From Clostridia bacterium (GTDB lineage: Bacteria; Bacillota; Clostridia; Christensenellales; UBA1242), in assembly GCA_017531805.1 (NCBI GenBank), contig JAFXKG010000002.1:1-64000 (forward strand): 64,000 bases of DNA, written 5' to 3'. The stretch's first letter is position 1. Each line of letters opens with the position of its first letter. Below are positions 18,522-27,754 of this stretch, piece after piece. Below the pieces are notes generated by a model, which saw only the letters and a program-made list of their open reading frames with translations, was not told where the DNA came from and made no database searches. Both the position numbers and the translations under genes were made by a program.

Positions 18522-19538
18522 ATGACAAGCAAAAATTTGATTTCAGTCATTATACCAGTTTACAAAGTTGAAGAATATATTGACAAGTGTATTCAAAGTG
18601 TTGTAAATCAAACATATAAAAATCTTGAAATTATATTGATTGATGATGGTAGCCCTGATAATTGTCCAAAGATTTGTGACCAATGGGCAAAAAAGGATGG
18701 CAGAATAAAAGTTGTGCATAAACCTAATGGCGGTGTCAGTAGCGCAAGGAACTGCGGTTTAGATATGGCGACAGGTGATTATGTTACTTTTGTAGATAGT
18801 GATGATTTTATTGAGTTGACTATGTATGAAAAACTTATAAGCAGTATTATTGAAAACAATTCTGATTTGGCTTTATGTGGATTTTGTAATGTATATGAAA
18901 ATGGCATTAAAGAAGTTGTTGTGGAAAAAAATCTTTCTGTTATCAACGCATCTAACATTTTTGATTATTATGTACTAAGCAACTCTCATAAAATTGATAA
19001 TATTGTTTATTTAGATGGAATAATGGCCTATACTTGTCGTGCATTATATTCTAAAAAAATCATAAAAAATAATCGTTTTGAGCAAGAAATAAAGTATTGT
19101 GAAGATTTGTTATTTAATCTTAATGTTATAGATAAAAACACAAAAATTTCTGTAGTGAACGAAAACTTATACAACTATTATCAAAGGGTAACCAGCGCTG
19201 TACATAATGCTAGCGAAAAAACAGTTGTGGCGAAGTTTAAGTATCTTGAAAAAGTTCTGCCTATTTTAGAAAATAAAATCAGTGATGACAGTTTTAAAAT
19301 ATTTAAGTTTTCTATCTATAAGATAATTTATTTAGACTTGCTTAAAACTGGTAGCAAAACAATCTATAAAAAATATATAAAAGAATTAAAAAGTAAAAAG
19401 CTTATAAACAAAATTTGCTACAAACTATTTAAAAGAAACCAAACTGGTTTTGCAAATAAATTATTAGCTTTTCTTGTGTATCATAACAGCTATGCTGTTT
19501 TAAAAATGTTGTTGTACATTAAAAGCAATAGGAGTTAA
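18522..19538 (+). CDS. Glycosyltransferase family 2
   Basis: 338 residues, GT-A fold. SVIIPVYKVEEYI and IDDGSPDN at the N-terminus, NGGVSSARN, and the metal-binding FVDSDDFI. The C-terminal third is helical and varies among such enzymes. AGGGG lies before the ATG. Probably transfers one sugar of the repeat unit from a nucleotide donor. Confidence 0.93.
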   Translation: MTSKNLISVIIPVYKVEEYIDKCIQSVVNQTYKNLEIILIDDGSPDNCPKICDQWAKKDGRIKVVHKPNGGVSSARNCGLDMATGDYVTFVDSDDFIELTMYEKLISSIIENNSDLALCGFCNVYENGIKEVVVEKNLSVINASNIFDYYVLSNSHKIDNIVYLDGIMAYTCRALYSKKIIKNNRFEQEIKYCEDLLFNLNVIDKNTKISVVNENLYNYYQRVTSAVHNASEKTVVAKFKYLEKVLPILENKISDDSFKIFKFSIYKIIYLDLLKTGSKTIYKKYIKELKSKKLINKICYKLFKRNQTGFANKLLAFLVYHNSYAVLKMLLYIKSNRS

Positions 19539-19539
19539 T

Positions 19540-20421
19540 ATGAAAACAAAATATATTTTTAAATATGCACGGGACAAAATAGACAATATTGTATTTAAAT
19601 GTCTATTCAAAAACCCTGATGTTATGAGCGATACTGATACGATAGAATATATCTTAAAAAACAAATGTAGCATTTCTCGTTTTGGTGATGGCGAATTAAG
19701 ATTGATGAGGGGTATAGATTTAGAGTTTCAAGATTATGATAAAGGTTTGGCAAAAAAACTTAAAAATGTAAAATCTACCGACAAATGTTTAGTTTGCATA
19801 CCAAGCATATTTAACAAAGAAATTTTTAACATTACAGATATTGTAGACAAAGAATATAATTATTGGGACAAGTTTAAAAAGAATAGAGGCGGTTTGTGGA
19901 ATTTTTATTTTAAAAATCAATCAGCATTAGGTGATGCGTTTATCAGTAGATTTTATTTAAGAAAACGAAACAAGCCATTAGTAAAGGATTATGTAGAAAA
20001 ATTAAAGTTGTTGTGGGATAAGCGCAATATAGTTTTCGTGGAAGGAGAACAAAGTCGCTTAGGCGTTGGCAATGATTTGTTTGACAATGCACAATCAATC
20101 AAAAGGATATTATGTCCACCGGTAAATTGCTATTCAAAATATGAACAAATAAAAAACGCTATTTATAAATATGCAAAACAAGATGATTTGATAATAATGG
20201 CATTGGGTCCAACCGCAACTGCTCTTGCTTATGAGTTAAGCATTGATTTTCAATGCTTAGATTTAGGCCACATAGATATAGAATATGAGTGGTATCGTTT
20301 AGGTGTTGATGAAAAGGTCGCAATTCCTTCAAAATATGTAAACGAAGTGAAAGATGGTCAAAATCCAGAGCAGGTTTTAGATAAAAAGTATTTAAACGAG
20401 ATTGTGCAAGTTATACATTAG
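19540..20421 (+). CDS. GT-D fold glycosyltransferase (DUF1792 family)
   Basis: 293 residues. The SISRFGDGELRL segment contains the D-G-E motif typical of the GT-D fold family first seen in streptococcal glycosylation clusters; WYRLG and GHIDIEYEW near the C-terminus also match. It follows the GT2 gene by one base with GGAG upstream. In streptococci homologues extend O-glycans on adhesins; here the context is an exopolysaccharide. Confidence 0.85.
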   Translation: MKTKYIFKYARDKIDNIVFKCLFKNPDVMSDTDTIEYILKNKCSISRFGDGELRLMRGIDLEFQDYDKGLAKKLKNVKSTDKCLVCIPSIFNKEIFNITDIVDKEYNYWDKFKKNRGGLWNFYFKNQSALGDAFISRFYLRKRNKPLVKDYVEKLKLLWDKRNIVFVEGEQSRLGVGNDLFDNAQSIKRILCPPVNCYSKYEQIKNAIYKYAKQDDLIIMALGPTATALAYELSIDFQCLDLGHIDIEYEWYRLGVDEKVAIPSKYVNEVKDGQNPEQVLDKKYLNEIVQVIH

Positions 20422-20428
20422 TAAACAT

Positions 20429-20457
20429 TTGACAATTTAGCATCTAAAAAATATAAT
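20429..20457 (+). promoter_or_regulatory. Consensus internal promoter before wecB
   Basis: TTGACA at 20429-20434, exact 17-bp spacer, TATAAT at 20452-20457: a perfect sigma-A-type promoter inside the exopolysaccharide cluster, so the second half can be transcribed on its own. Confidence 0.8.
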
Positions 20458-20475
20458 TAAACTTAAGAGGTGAAT

Positions 20476-21579
20476 ATGAAAAAAGTAATGTTGATTTTTG
20501 GTACAAGGCCAGAAGCTATTAAAATGTGTCCACTTGTAAATGAACTTAAAACAAGGAAAAATCTTCAAACGATTGTTTGTGTAACAGGACAACATAGAGA
20601 AATGCTACAACAAGTGTTAAAGATTTTTGATGTGGTGCCAGATTATAATTTGGATATCATGAAGGATAAGCAAACTTTGTTTGATGTTACAACATCAATT
20701 TTATCAAAGATAAAAGAAGTGCTAGAAAAAGAAAAGCCAGATGTTGTTTTAGTACATGGCGACACATCAACTACATTTGTGTCTGCATTGGCTTGTTATT
20801 ATTTGCAAATACCTGTTGGACATGTAGAGGCGGGTTTAAGGACAGGAAACATTTATTCTCCGTTCCCAGAAGAATTTAATAGACAAGCAGTATCAATTAT
20901 AAGCAAGTTTAACTTTGCTCCTACACAAATGGCAAAAGAAAATTTGTTAAAGGAGTGTAGGGACGAAAAAACTATTTATATCACTGGCAACACTGCTATA
21001 GATGCATTAAAAACTACAATCAAAAAAGACTATTACAATGAACATTTACAATGGGCAAAAGATAGCAGATTGATTATGTTGACAGCACACAGACGCGAAA
21101 ATTTGGGTGAACCAATGAGAAATATGTTTAAGGCTGTTAAAAAAATTGTAGAAGAATTTAAAGATGTTAAAGTGATATATCCAATTCATATGAATCCGGT
21201 TGTAAGGTCCATTGCAAACGAAGTTTTAGGCGATATGGATAGAATTAAAATTATAGAGCCATTAGAAGTGGTAGATTTCCATAACTTTTTGGCACAAAGT
21301 TATATGATTTTGACAGATAGTGGTGGTATACAAGAAGAAGCTCCATCATTAGGAAAACCTGTTTTGGTAATGCGCGATACTACAGAGAGACCAGAAGGCA
21401 TAAAAGCTGGTACTTTAAGACTTGTTGGTACAGATACAAAGGTAATTTATGACAATTTCAAACAATTACTAGTTGATAAAAATGAATACAATAAGATGAG
21501 CGAAGCTAAAAATCCTTATGGTGACGGAACAGCATGTATACAAATTGCTGATATTTTAGAAAAAAACTTAGGAGAATAA
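20476..21579 (+). CDS. wecB: UDP-N-acetylglucosamine 2-epimerase (non-hydrolysing)
   Basis: Interconverts UDP-GlcNAc and UDP-ManNAc, supplying ManNAc for surface polymers. Signatures: FGTRPEAIKM, HVEAGLRTG and SPFPEEFNRQ, and TDSGGIQEEAPSLGKP. ATG 20476 is 6 nt from AGAGG; a GTG two codons earlier is adjacent to the RBS and is unlikely. Driven by the strong promoter at 20429. The presence of this gene suggests ManNAc or a derivative in the polymer. Confidence 0.95.
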   Translation: MKKVMLIFGTRPEAIKMCPLVNELKTRKNLQTIVCVTGQHREMLQQVLKIFDVVPDYNLDIMKDKQTLFDVTTSILSKIKEVLEKEKPDVVLVHGDTSTTFVSALACYYLQIPVGHVEAGLRTGNIYSPFPEEFNRQAVSIISKFNFAPTQMAKENLLKECRDEKTIYITGNTAIDALKTTIKKDYYNEHLQWAKDSRLIMLTAHRRENLGEPMRNMFKAVKKIVEEFKDVKVIYPIHMNPVVRSIANEVLGDMDRIKIIEPLEVVDFHNFLAQSYMILTDSGGIQEEAPSLGKPVLVMRDTTERPEGIKAGTLRLVGTDTKVIYDNFKQLLVDKNEYNKMSEAKNPYGDGTACIQIADILEKNLGE

Positions 21580-21580
21580 A

Positions 21581-23233
21581 ATGAAAAGGGTTTTGGTTGG
21601 AAGTCCAATTAGACAAAAAAATACTATTTTAAAAGAATTTTTATGTTCTTTGGAAGAAGTGGATAAAGAAGGTTTGGTTGTAGATTATTATTTTGTTGAT
21701 GATAATGTAGATGAAAAATCAAGTGAATTGTTAAAAAATTTTGCACAAAAAAATACTACAATTTTAAAAACAGGTAACGAATTATATAATGTTGACAACA
21801 AACAAGAATATGTTTGCAATAATTATTCACACTCTTGGAAAAGGGGTTTGATAGAAAAAATTACAACTTTCAAAGATTCTATTATTGATTACGCAAAAGA
21901 CAACGATTATGATTATTTGTTCTTTATAGATTCAGATATTGTTTTACATAAGCAAACAATAAAGCATTTAATTACGCGTAATGTTGATATTGTTTCTAAT
22001 GTGTTTTGGACGCAATGGTTCCCAAATGGTCCATTAGAGCCACAAGTTTGGTTGCAAGATACCAACGCTTGTCACATACATGATTGGGATAGAGAAATGA
22101 ACGCCTTAGAAAAACAACAAAGCAAAATAGATTTCTTTACAAGTTTGCGTTTCCCTGGGATATATGAAGTTGGCGGTTTGGGTGCCTGTACATTATTGTC
22201 TAAACAAGCAATTAAAGGTGGCGTTAAATTTAAGTTGATAGACAATCTTTCTTTTTGGGGAGAGGATAGACATTTTTGTATTAGAGCGGGGGCTTTAGGC
22301 TTTAAATTATATGTTGATACAATTTATCCTGCATATCATATCTATCGTGAAGAATACATAGATAGAGTTGACGAATTTAAACAAGACGGATTTAAATTTG
22401 ATATGTGCCAATCATATGGCGTTTCTTCAGGTAACCAATCAGGGATTAAAGGTAAAATTATTAAATTGTTAAAGATGATTAAACATCAATACAAACTTCG
22501 TAAAATTCAAAAGTTTAATTCTAAAAGAGTTGTTGGCAACAATAAAATTGTTTTGTCCATGGTTGTCAAAAACGAGTCAAATAGATATTTAGAAAAGGTA
22601 TTAAACAGCATTAAAAATTGTGTGGATGATGTTTTAATTATTGACGATGCTTCTACAGATAATACAGTACAAATATGTGAAAAGTGTTTAAAAGATGTTC
22701 CGCACACAATAATTAAAAACGCAAAATCCATGTTTAAGCACGAATATAAATTAAGGAAAAAACAATGGAAGGAAACATTAAAACTTAATCCTGGTTGGAT
22801 TTTGTCACTTGATGCGGATGAAGTTTTAGAAAACAGTTTTAAAGAAAAATTGCAATATTTGATCAATATTAACAATATTGATGTTTATAATTTTAAATTG
22901 TTTGATATGTGGAACGATGAAGAATATCGAGACGATCAATACTGGAAAGCGCATAATTCTTATATGACTTTCTTTATAAGATTTCAACCTAATTTTAAAT
23001 ATAAATTTAAAAAGACAAATCAACATTGTGGTAGATTGCCTAAAAACTTAAGTTGTTTACAAAATGCAAATGTTGATGTAAGAATAAAACATTTTGGATG
23101 GGCAAGAGAACAAGATCGTATAGCAAAATATAATAGATATATGGAGCTAGACAAAGATGGTAAATATGGGGTTATGGATCAATATAAATCTATTTTAGAT
23201 CCTAATCCAAATTTAAAAAAATTTGAAGAATAA
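21581..23233 (+). CDS. Two-domain family 2 glycosyltransferase
   Basis: 550 residues with two GT-A-type domains. The first (1-290) has YLFFIDSDIVLH and a long loop ending WGEDRHFCIRAG. The second (from about 318) begins VLSMVVKNESNRYLEKVL and has IIDDASTDNT, LSLDADEVLE and a C-terminal HFGWAR. It begins one base after wecB and its stop overlaps the flippase start (TAATG). It may add two sugars in sequence; fusion is inferred from the two sets of motifs. Confidence 0.85.
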   Translation: MKRVLVGSPIRQKNTILKEFLCSLEEVDKEGLVVDYYFVDDNVDEKSSELLKNFAQKNTTILKTGNELYNVDNKQEYVCNNYSHSWKRGLIEKITTFKDSIIDYAKDNDYDYLFFIDSDIVLHKQTIKHLITRNVDIVSNVFWTQWFPNGPLEPQVWLQDTNACHIHDWDREMNALEKQQSKIDFFTSLRFPGIYEVGGLGACTLLSKQAIKGGVKFKLIDNLSFWGEDRHFCIRAGALGFKLYVDTIYPAYHIYREEYIDRVDEFKQDGFKFDMCQSYGVSSGNQSGIKGKIIKLLKMIKHQYKLRKIQKFNSKRVVGNNKIVLSMVVKNESNRYLEKVLNSIKNCVDDVLIIDDASTDNTVQICEKCLKDVPHTIIKNAKSMFKHEYKLRKKQWKETLKLNPGWILSLDADEVLENSFKEKLQYLININNIDVYNFKLFDMWNDEEYRDDQYWKAHNSYMTFFIRFQPNFKYKFKKTNQHCGRLPKNLSCLQNANVDVRIKHFGWAREQDRIAKYNRYMELDKDGKYGVMDQYKSILDPNPNLKKFEE

Positions 23234-24780
23234 TGGAACAAGAAAGCAGAAAAAAAATATTAATTAGAAACACGCAATTTGGCGCAGTTAAGACTATAAT
23301 ACAATATTTGTTGCAATTTGTGTTACGAACAATCTTCATTTATGTTTTAGGTAAAGAATATTTAGGACTAAATGGGTTGTTTGCTAACATATTAGGTTGT
23401 CTCAGTATTGTTGAGTTAGGTGTTGGTACGGCAATAGTTTTTTCTATGTACAAACCTATTGTTGATCAGGATATAGAAAAAATTAAGTCGCTAAATGCAC
23501 TATACAAAAAAAGTTTTAGGATAATCGCTTTAATAATTTTATGTTTAGGTGTTGCAATTATGCCACTTTTAAAGGTACTTATCAAAAGTGATATTCCAAC
23601 AGATATTAATATTTATATTATTTATGCAATCACTTTATTTAACACTGTACTTGGCTATTTGTGGGCGCACAACAGAGCATTGTTGTTTGCTTATCAAAGA
23701 AGTGATATAGAAAGTAAAATAGGAATTTTGCAAATACTATTGATAAGTGTTTCACAAATAGTGTTATTGCTAACTACAAAAAATTATTACGCTTATATAA
23801 TATGTGCACCAATATTTACTATTGTAGAAAACTTATTGTTGTCAAGAAGTGTTAAAAAGGTTTGTCCAAATCTTAAAGGGAAGGTACAAAAACTTGACAA
23901 AGACACCACAAAAGAAATTAAAAGAAATATTGTCGCTTCAAGTATGACACAAATTGGTGGAGTGTTTGTAACTTCTACAGATAATATTTTAATATCTTCA
24001 ATTTTGGGACTTGCAATTTTGGGTGTTTACACCAACTATGCAACAATAATTTTAAGTATCACTGCTTGTATCGCGTTGGTTACCAATAATGCCAGAAGCA
24101 CTATAGGCAATTTAATAGCATCTAAATCAAGTGATTATGTATATGAAAAGTATAAAATATTTAACTTTATCATGTATTGGTTAACAGGTTTTTGTGCAAT
24201 TTGTTTGTTGTGTTTAAGCAACCCTTTTATTTTGTTGTGGACAAAAGGTGCAACTGATTATTTATTAACATTTTCTGTTGTTGTTGTTTTGATAATTAAT
24301 TTTTATATATCAAACACATTAAGTTTGACAGCAACCTTTAATGTCTCTGCAGGATTAATGTGGCACAACAAGTGGAAAACCATTGTGCAGGGATTAGTAA
24401 ATCTTGTATTTTCAATTTTGTTTGCGCGATGGTGGGGTATTATAGGTATCTTTTTAGGGACACTGGCAAGTTATGTTGCAACACCTTTATGGTTAGATTC
24501 TCATGTATTATACAAGCATTATTTTAAAAAGAATATAACATCTTATTGGATAAAGTATATATTATTTACGCTTATAACTTTGTTGTCGGCAGTGATATGT
24601 TTGTCAGTTTGTGGATTGATTCCGTTTGGTGGTCTAACTGGTTTAGTGCTCAAGGGTTTAATCTGTCTTGCAGTGCCGAATATTATTTATTTGTTATGTT
24701 TCTTTAAAACAGAAGAATTTAAAGAGTGCTTAAACTTAATAAAGAATTTTATTAATAAGAAACGAAAACAGGATATGTAA
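23233..24780 (+). CDS. Polysaccharide flippase (Wzx/MOP family)
   Basis: 515 residues, about 14 TM helices. It belongs to the oligosaccharide flippase branch of the MOP superfamily: FGAVKTIIQYLLQFVLRTIF and YLGLNGLFANILGCLSI near the start. It would flip lipid-linked repeat units to the outer face for polymerisation. Start codon overlaps the previous stop. A small hairpin with a T-run overlaps its stop. Confidence 0.92.
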   Translation: MEQESRKKILIRNTQFGAVKTIIQYLLQFVLRTIFIYVLGKEYLGLNGLFANILGCLSIVELGVGTAIVFSMYKPIVDQDIEKIKSLNALYKKSFRIIALIILCLGVAIMPLLKVLIKSDIPTDINIYIIYAITLFNTVLGYLWAHNRALLFAYQRSDIESKIGILQILLISVSQIVLLLTTKNYYAYIICAPIFTIVENLLLSRSVKKVCPNLKGKVQKLDKDTTKEIKRNIVASSMTQIGGVFVTSTDNILISSILGLAILGVYTNYATIILSITACIALVTNNARSTIGNLIASKSSDYVYEKYKIFNFIMYWLTGFCAICLLCLSNPFILLWTKGATDYLLTFSVVVVLIINFYISNTLSLTATFNVSAGLMWHNKWKTIVQGLVNLVFSILFARWWGIIGIFLGTLASYVATPLWLDSHVLYKHYFKKNITSYWIKYILFTLITLLSAVICLSVCGLIPFGGLTGLVLKGLICLAVPNIIYLLCFFKTEEFKECLNLIKNFINKKRKQDM

Positions 24781-24792
24781 TGTATCCTTTTT
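24770..24792 (+). terminator. Weak intrinsic terminator after the flippase gene
   Basis: AGGATA-TGTAATG-TATCCT with TTTTT following. A 6-bp stem, so read-through into rfbB is likely. Confidence 0.45.
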
Positions 24793-24811
24793 CTATATAT
24801 TGGAGTAAAAT

Positions 24812-25828
24812 ATGAAATTTTTAATAACTGGCGGAGCGGGTTTTATTGGTGGAAATTTTTGCCACTATATGATTGAAAAATATCCATATGATAGTTTTGT
24901 GTGTTTAGATGCCTTAACTTATGCAGGCAATATGGAAACACTGCAAGATATTTTGGATAAACCAAATTTTAAATTTGTTAAAGGTAATATTTGCGACAAA
25001 CAACTGGTTGAAGAGTTGTTTGAAAAAGAAAATTTTGATATTGTTATCAACTTTGCTGCAGAATCACATGTAGATAGATCAATAGAAAATCCAAAAATAT
25101 TTCTTGAATCTAACATAATTGGTGTACAAACTTTAATGGATGATTGTAAAAAATTTGGCATAAAAAGATATCATCAAGTTTCAACTGACGAAGTTTATGG
25201 TGATTTGCCTTTGGATAGACCAGATTTATTCTTTACAGAAGAGACACCAATTCACACATCAAGTCCATATAGCGCTTCAAAAGCATCAGCAGATTTACTT
25301 GTTATGGCTTATCATAGAACATTTAAATTGCCAGTTACAATTTCAAGATGTTCAAACAATTATGGACCATATCAATTCCCAGAAAAGTTAATTCCATTGA
25401 TAATCAAAAAAGCGCAAAATGATGAAAAATTGCCAGTATATGGCAAAGGTGAAAATGTAAGAGATTGGTTGCATGTATTAGATCACTGCTCAGCCATTGA
25501 TTTGATTGTAAGAAAAGGCAAAGATGGTGAGATCTACAATGTTGGTGGTCATAACGAAAGGACAAACATTGATGTAGTAAAAACCATTTTAAAAGTTTTA
25601 AACAAACCAGAAAGTTTGATTACTTTTGTTACTGATAGACCTGGACACGATATGCGATATGCTATCGACCCAGCAAAAATAGAAAAAGAGTTAGGTTGGA
25701 AACCTATTTATACATTTGATACAGGTATTGTAGAAACAATCAAATGGAATGTTGATAATAAACAATGGTTAAAGCATGTTGAATCTGGTGAGTATCTAAA
25801 TTGGATGCAACGATACAACACAAAATAA
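24812..25828 (+). CDS. rfbB: dTDP-glucose 4,6-dehydratase
   Basis: Converts dTDP-glucose to dTDP-4-keto-6-deoxyglucose, the second step to dTDP-L-rhamnose and other deoxysugars. An extended SDR with GGAGFIG for NAD+, STDEVYGD, the catalytic YSASKAS and NNYGPYQFPEKLIPL. Length 338 is normal. GGAG precedes the ATG. The partner genes rfbA, rfbC and rfbD are absent from this window, so they lie elsewhere or the product is a different deoxysugar. Confidence 0.95.
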   Translation: MKFLITGGAGFIGGNFCHYMIEKYPYDSFVCLDALTYAGNMETLQDILDKPNFKFVKGNICDKQLVEELFEKENFDIVINFAAESHVDRSIENPKIFLESNIIGVQTLMDDCKKFGIKRYHQVSTDEVYGDLPLDRPDLFFTEETPIHTSSPYSASKASADLLVMAYHRTFKLPVTISRCSNNYGPYQFPEKLIPLIIKKAQNDEKLPVYGKGENVRDWLHVLDHCSAIDLIVRKGKDGEIYNVGGHNERTNIDVVKTILKVLNKPESLITFVTDRPGHDMRYAIDPAKIEKELGWKPIYTFDTGIVETIKWNVDNKQWLKHVESGEYLNWMQRYNTK

Positions 25829-25885
25829 AACATTAAAAAAAAGAAAAGTTTTAGTTGCAAACTTTTGAAATTAGTTAATAATTAG

Positions 25886-25918
25886 GAGTTGAGATAGGTA
25901 AATATCTTAACTCTTTTT
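25886..25918 (+). terminator. Strong terminator closing the exopolysaccharide cluster
   Basis: An 11-bp stem (GAGTTGAGATA/TATCTTAACTC, one G-U) with a 6-nt loop and TTTTT. Confidence 0.85.
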
Positions 25919-25972
25919 CATGACTAGTTTAATTGGGTTTATAGGTGTGTGATTGTCTATAGGAGCAAAGAA

Positions 25973-26098
25973 ATGATACTGGTATATCACAAAACAAATC
26001 TGACTGCCAAATATATAGAAGAATCATTTATTTATATACTATTTTCTACATCTTCAGATAAAAAATTTCTTAATCTTATTTCTGTTTCTTTTTCGTAA
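25973..26098 (+). CDS. Possible 41-residue ORF or gene remnant
   Basis: ATG at 25973 is preceded by AGGAG at 7 nt spacing and opens 41 codons (MILVYHKTNLTAKYIEESFI...). The last 20 codons overlap the convergent gene on the minus strand. No homology recognised. It could be the start of a gene whose remainder was lost. Only the RBS supports it. Confidence 0.25.
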   Translation: MILVYHKTNLTAKYIEESFIYILFSTSSDKKFLNLISVSFS

Positions 26099-26457
26099 TC
26101 TTCTCGATAATATTTTTCATAAAATTCTTTTTGATTGTTCCATATGTATTTTATAACATTATTGTCAAGATAATCTATACCTAAATTATTCATAATAGAC
26201 AATATAAATTTAGTTTCTTCACTACTACCACAATAGCCACCAGGAATAAAACTAGGTATCATTTTACCTATTAAAGGTAGTTTATTTATTTTTTCTATCT
26301 TATCTTCTATCTTTTTTCTTTTATTTAATTCATTAAGAACTGCTGTTTTAGTTAAATGTATATTTTCTATATCATCAAATTCCCTATATACACTTAATAA
26401 TTTAGCATGAAATATATCTTTTGATAAAGTTTCGATTTTTTCGTGTGTAGCGTCCAT
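26032..26457 (-). CDS. Hypothetical cytoplasmic protein, 141 residues
   Basis: Start at ATG 26457 with AGGAGG 5 nt upstream; an in-frame ATG five codons before has no RBS. Mostly charged and helical, with a short hydrophobic Gly/Pro segment in the middle (LPLIGKMIPSFIPGGYCGSS). No signal peptide or known motif. It sits alone between the exopolysaccharide locus and the thioesterase. Confidence 0.7.
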   Translation of the reverse strand: MDATHEKIETLSKDIFHAKLLSVYREFDDIENIHLTKTAVLNELNKRKKIEDKIEKINKLPLIGKMIPSFIPGGYCGSSEETKFILSIMNNLGIDYLDNNVIKYIWNNQKEFYEKYYREDYEKETEIRLRNFLSEDVENSI

Positions 26458-26572
26458 ATAAACCTCCTGCACATTATATTAAATTATAACATGCTTTATA
26501 ATTTAGTTCAATAATAAATTAAAATTTAATGAAAAAACAATACAGATTTTATTTGTCTTTTCGGTAGTTTCA

Positions 26573-26598
26573 AAAGGTACAACCTTTGCGTTTTTTTT
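26573..26598 (+). terminator. Terminator-like hairpin upstream of the thioesterase
   Basis: AAAGGT-ACA-ACCTTT then GCG and eight Ts. No clear + strand gene ends here, so it may stop transcripts entering from the left. Confidence 0.45.
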
Positions 26599-26671
26599 GA
26601 TTGAAAATAATTTTAATGCTAAATTTATATCAATTTTTAAGATTTATGTTATAATTATATAGGAGAAAATT

Positions 26672-27379
26672 ATGAATTTGATGAAATATTCTACTAAAAT
26701 AACTTTATATAATAGTTATTTTGATTTTAACGATAGGTTGTCAGCAAAATCTATATTAACAATTTTTCAAGATGTGGCTTCAATTCACGCTGAAGAGATT
26801 GGCGTTGGTTATATGGATATGTATAATAAAAATTTTTATTGGGTTTTAAGTCGTATTAAATTTGATATTTTAAAAATGCCCAAAATTAATCAAACTGTGA
26901 TTGTGGAAACATGGCCACACCCAAAAGGCAGAGTAGACTTTGATCGTGATATGAGAATTTTAAGTGAAGATGGTCAAGTTTTAATTATTGCAACTTCAAA
27001 ATGGTGTGTTATTGATACTGCCAATAGAAGACTGCAACGAGCAGATAATATTAATTATGTTGGAGATGTATATCCAGAAATTCTATACAATGAATTTTTT
27101 GGTAAAATTAGCGTGCAAAGCCAAGACCTGCAATCCAAATTTAAATATGTTGTAATGTTCAGTGATTTAGATCATAATAAACATATGAACAATACCAATT
27201 ATGCAAATTTGGTATTAAGTGTTGTTGAAAATAAATTTGCAACCCATTTTGAAATTAACTTTATAAATGAGTGCTTATTAAACGATGAAATAAAAATAAA
27301 ACATACAAAAATTGACGATGGAGAATATGTTGTTGGAGAAATAAATTCGTCACATGCATTTGTAGCATATTTAAAATAA
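26672..27379 (+). CDS. Acyl-ACP thioesterase
   Basis: Releases fatty acids from acyl carrier protein. 235 residues forming two hot-dog domains. Family signatures: an N-terminal YNSYFDFNDRLS and FQDVASIHAEEIG, WVLSRIKFDI, and in the second domain SDLDHNKHMNNTNYA. GGAG precedes the ATG, and TATAAT at 26650-26655 gives a short leader. The closest well-known relatives are the FatA/FatB-like bacterial thioesterases of Firmicutes. Product chain length cannot be inferred. Together with DegV proteins it fits a free-fatty-acid economy. Confidence 0.93.
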   Translation: MNLMKYSTKITLYNSYFDFNDRLSAKSILTIFQDVASIHAEEIGVGYMDMYNKNFYWVLSRIKFDILKMPKINQTVIVETWPHPKGRVDFDRDMRILSEDGQVLIIATSKWCVIDTANRRLQRADNINYVGDVYPEILYNEFFGKISVQSQDLQSKFKYVVMFSDLDHNKHMNNTNYANLVLSVVENKFATHFEINFINECLLNDEIKIKHTKIDDGEYVVGEINSSHAFVAYLK

Positions 27380-27407
27380 AAAACAAATTGAATTTTCAAT
27401 TTTGTTT
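27379..27407 (+). terminator. Terminator after thioesterase
   Basis: AAACAAATTGA-ATTT-TCAATTTTGTTT hairpin immediately after the stop. Confidence 0.55.
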
Positions 27408-27430
27408 ATCATCTTAAGTTTAAATAAAAC

Positions 27431-27452
27431 AACCTTATTACATAAGGTTTTA
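27431..27452 (-). terminator. Terminator of the tRNA-Thr 3' end
   Basis: On the minus strand ACCTTAT-GTA-ATAAGGT followed by TGTTTTATTT, directly downstream of the tRNA 3' half at 27453. This looks like the native terminator of the chromosomal tRNA gene. Confidence 0.6.
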
Positions 27453-27500
27453 TGGAGCTGATGACGGGGATCGAACCCACGAAAACCTCCACCTTACCAA
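27453..27500 (-). repeat. tRNA-Thr 3' half; left attachment-site copy (48-bp direct repeat)
   Basis: The reverse strand reads from the anticodon loop (TTGGTAA) through anticodon-stem 3' strand, T-arm (TTCGATC loop) and acceptor 3' strand CATCAGC-T-CCA. The 48 bp are identical to 40216-40263. There is no 5' half next to it. Variable loop is 8 nt (AGGTTTTC) against 5 in the intact gene. With its own terminator beyond, this is probably the original chromosomal 3' end of the tRNA gene, displaced by an insertion that begins at 27501. Confidence 0.85.
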
Positions 27501-27582
27501 GAACGAGCGCTCAAATCAAAAAATTGCGCCCTATATAAAATAACAACCTATTCCATAGAATATTATAACACATAAAATAAAA

Positions 27583-27690
27583 ACTACTGTCAACAGTCAA
27601 GCACAACTTGACACCATTTGACAGTAGTTTCTTTGTTTTTAACAAAATTGACCGATTTTGAACGCCCTAAAACGACAGTGAACCTTATAG
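27583..27690 (+). repeat. Imperfect repeat R1 with hairpin, left of the RiPP cluster
   Basis: AACTACTGTC...GACAGTAGTT hairpin with TTTCTTTGTTTTT, then GACCG-TTTTGAACG and AAAACGA motifs. The stretch CAGTAGTTTCTTTGTTTTTA (20 nt) is identical in the copy at 32622. TTGACACCA-TTTGACA inside it recurs at 39980. Repeats of this kind near element ends can be terminators or integrase arm sites. Confidence 0.55.
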
Positions 27691-27708
27691 AACTTTTTTA
27701 AATAACTA

Positions 27709-27737
27709 TTGACAAATAATTGAAAATGTAATAATAT
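27709..27737 (+). promoter_or_regulatory. Promoter of the RiPP cluster
   Basis: TTGACA at 27709-27714, 17-bp spacer, TAATAT at 27732-27737, followed about 8 nt later by the GGAGG of the small peptide gene. Confidence 0.75.
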
Positions 27738-27754
27738 TATGATGGAGGTGTAAC

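Noticed and set aside
27501-27540. A second complete tRNA joined to the 3' half at 27453
   Set aside because: Only a short GAGCGC-like piece resembles a tRNA D-stem; no acceptor or D-loop could be assembled.
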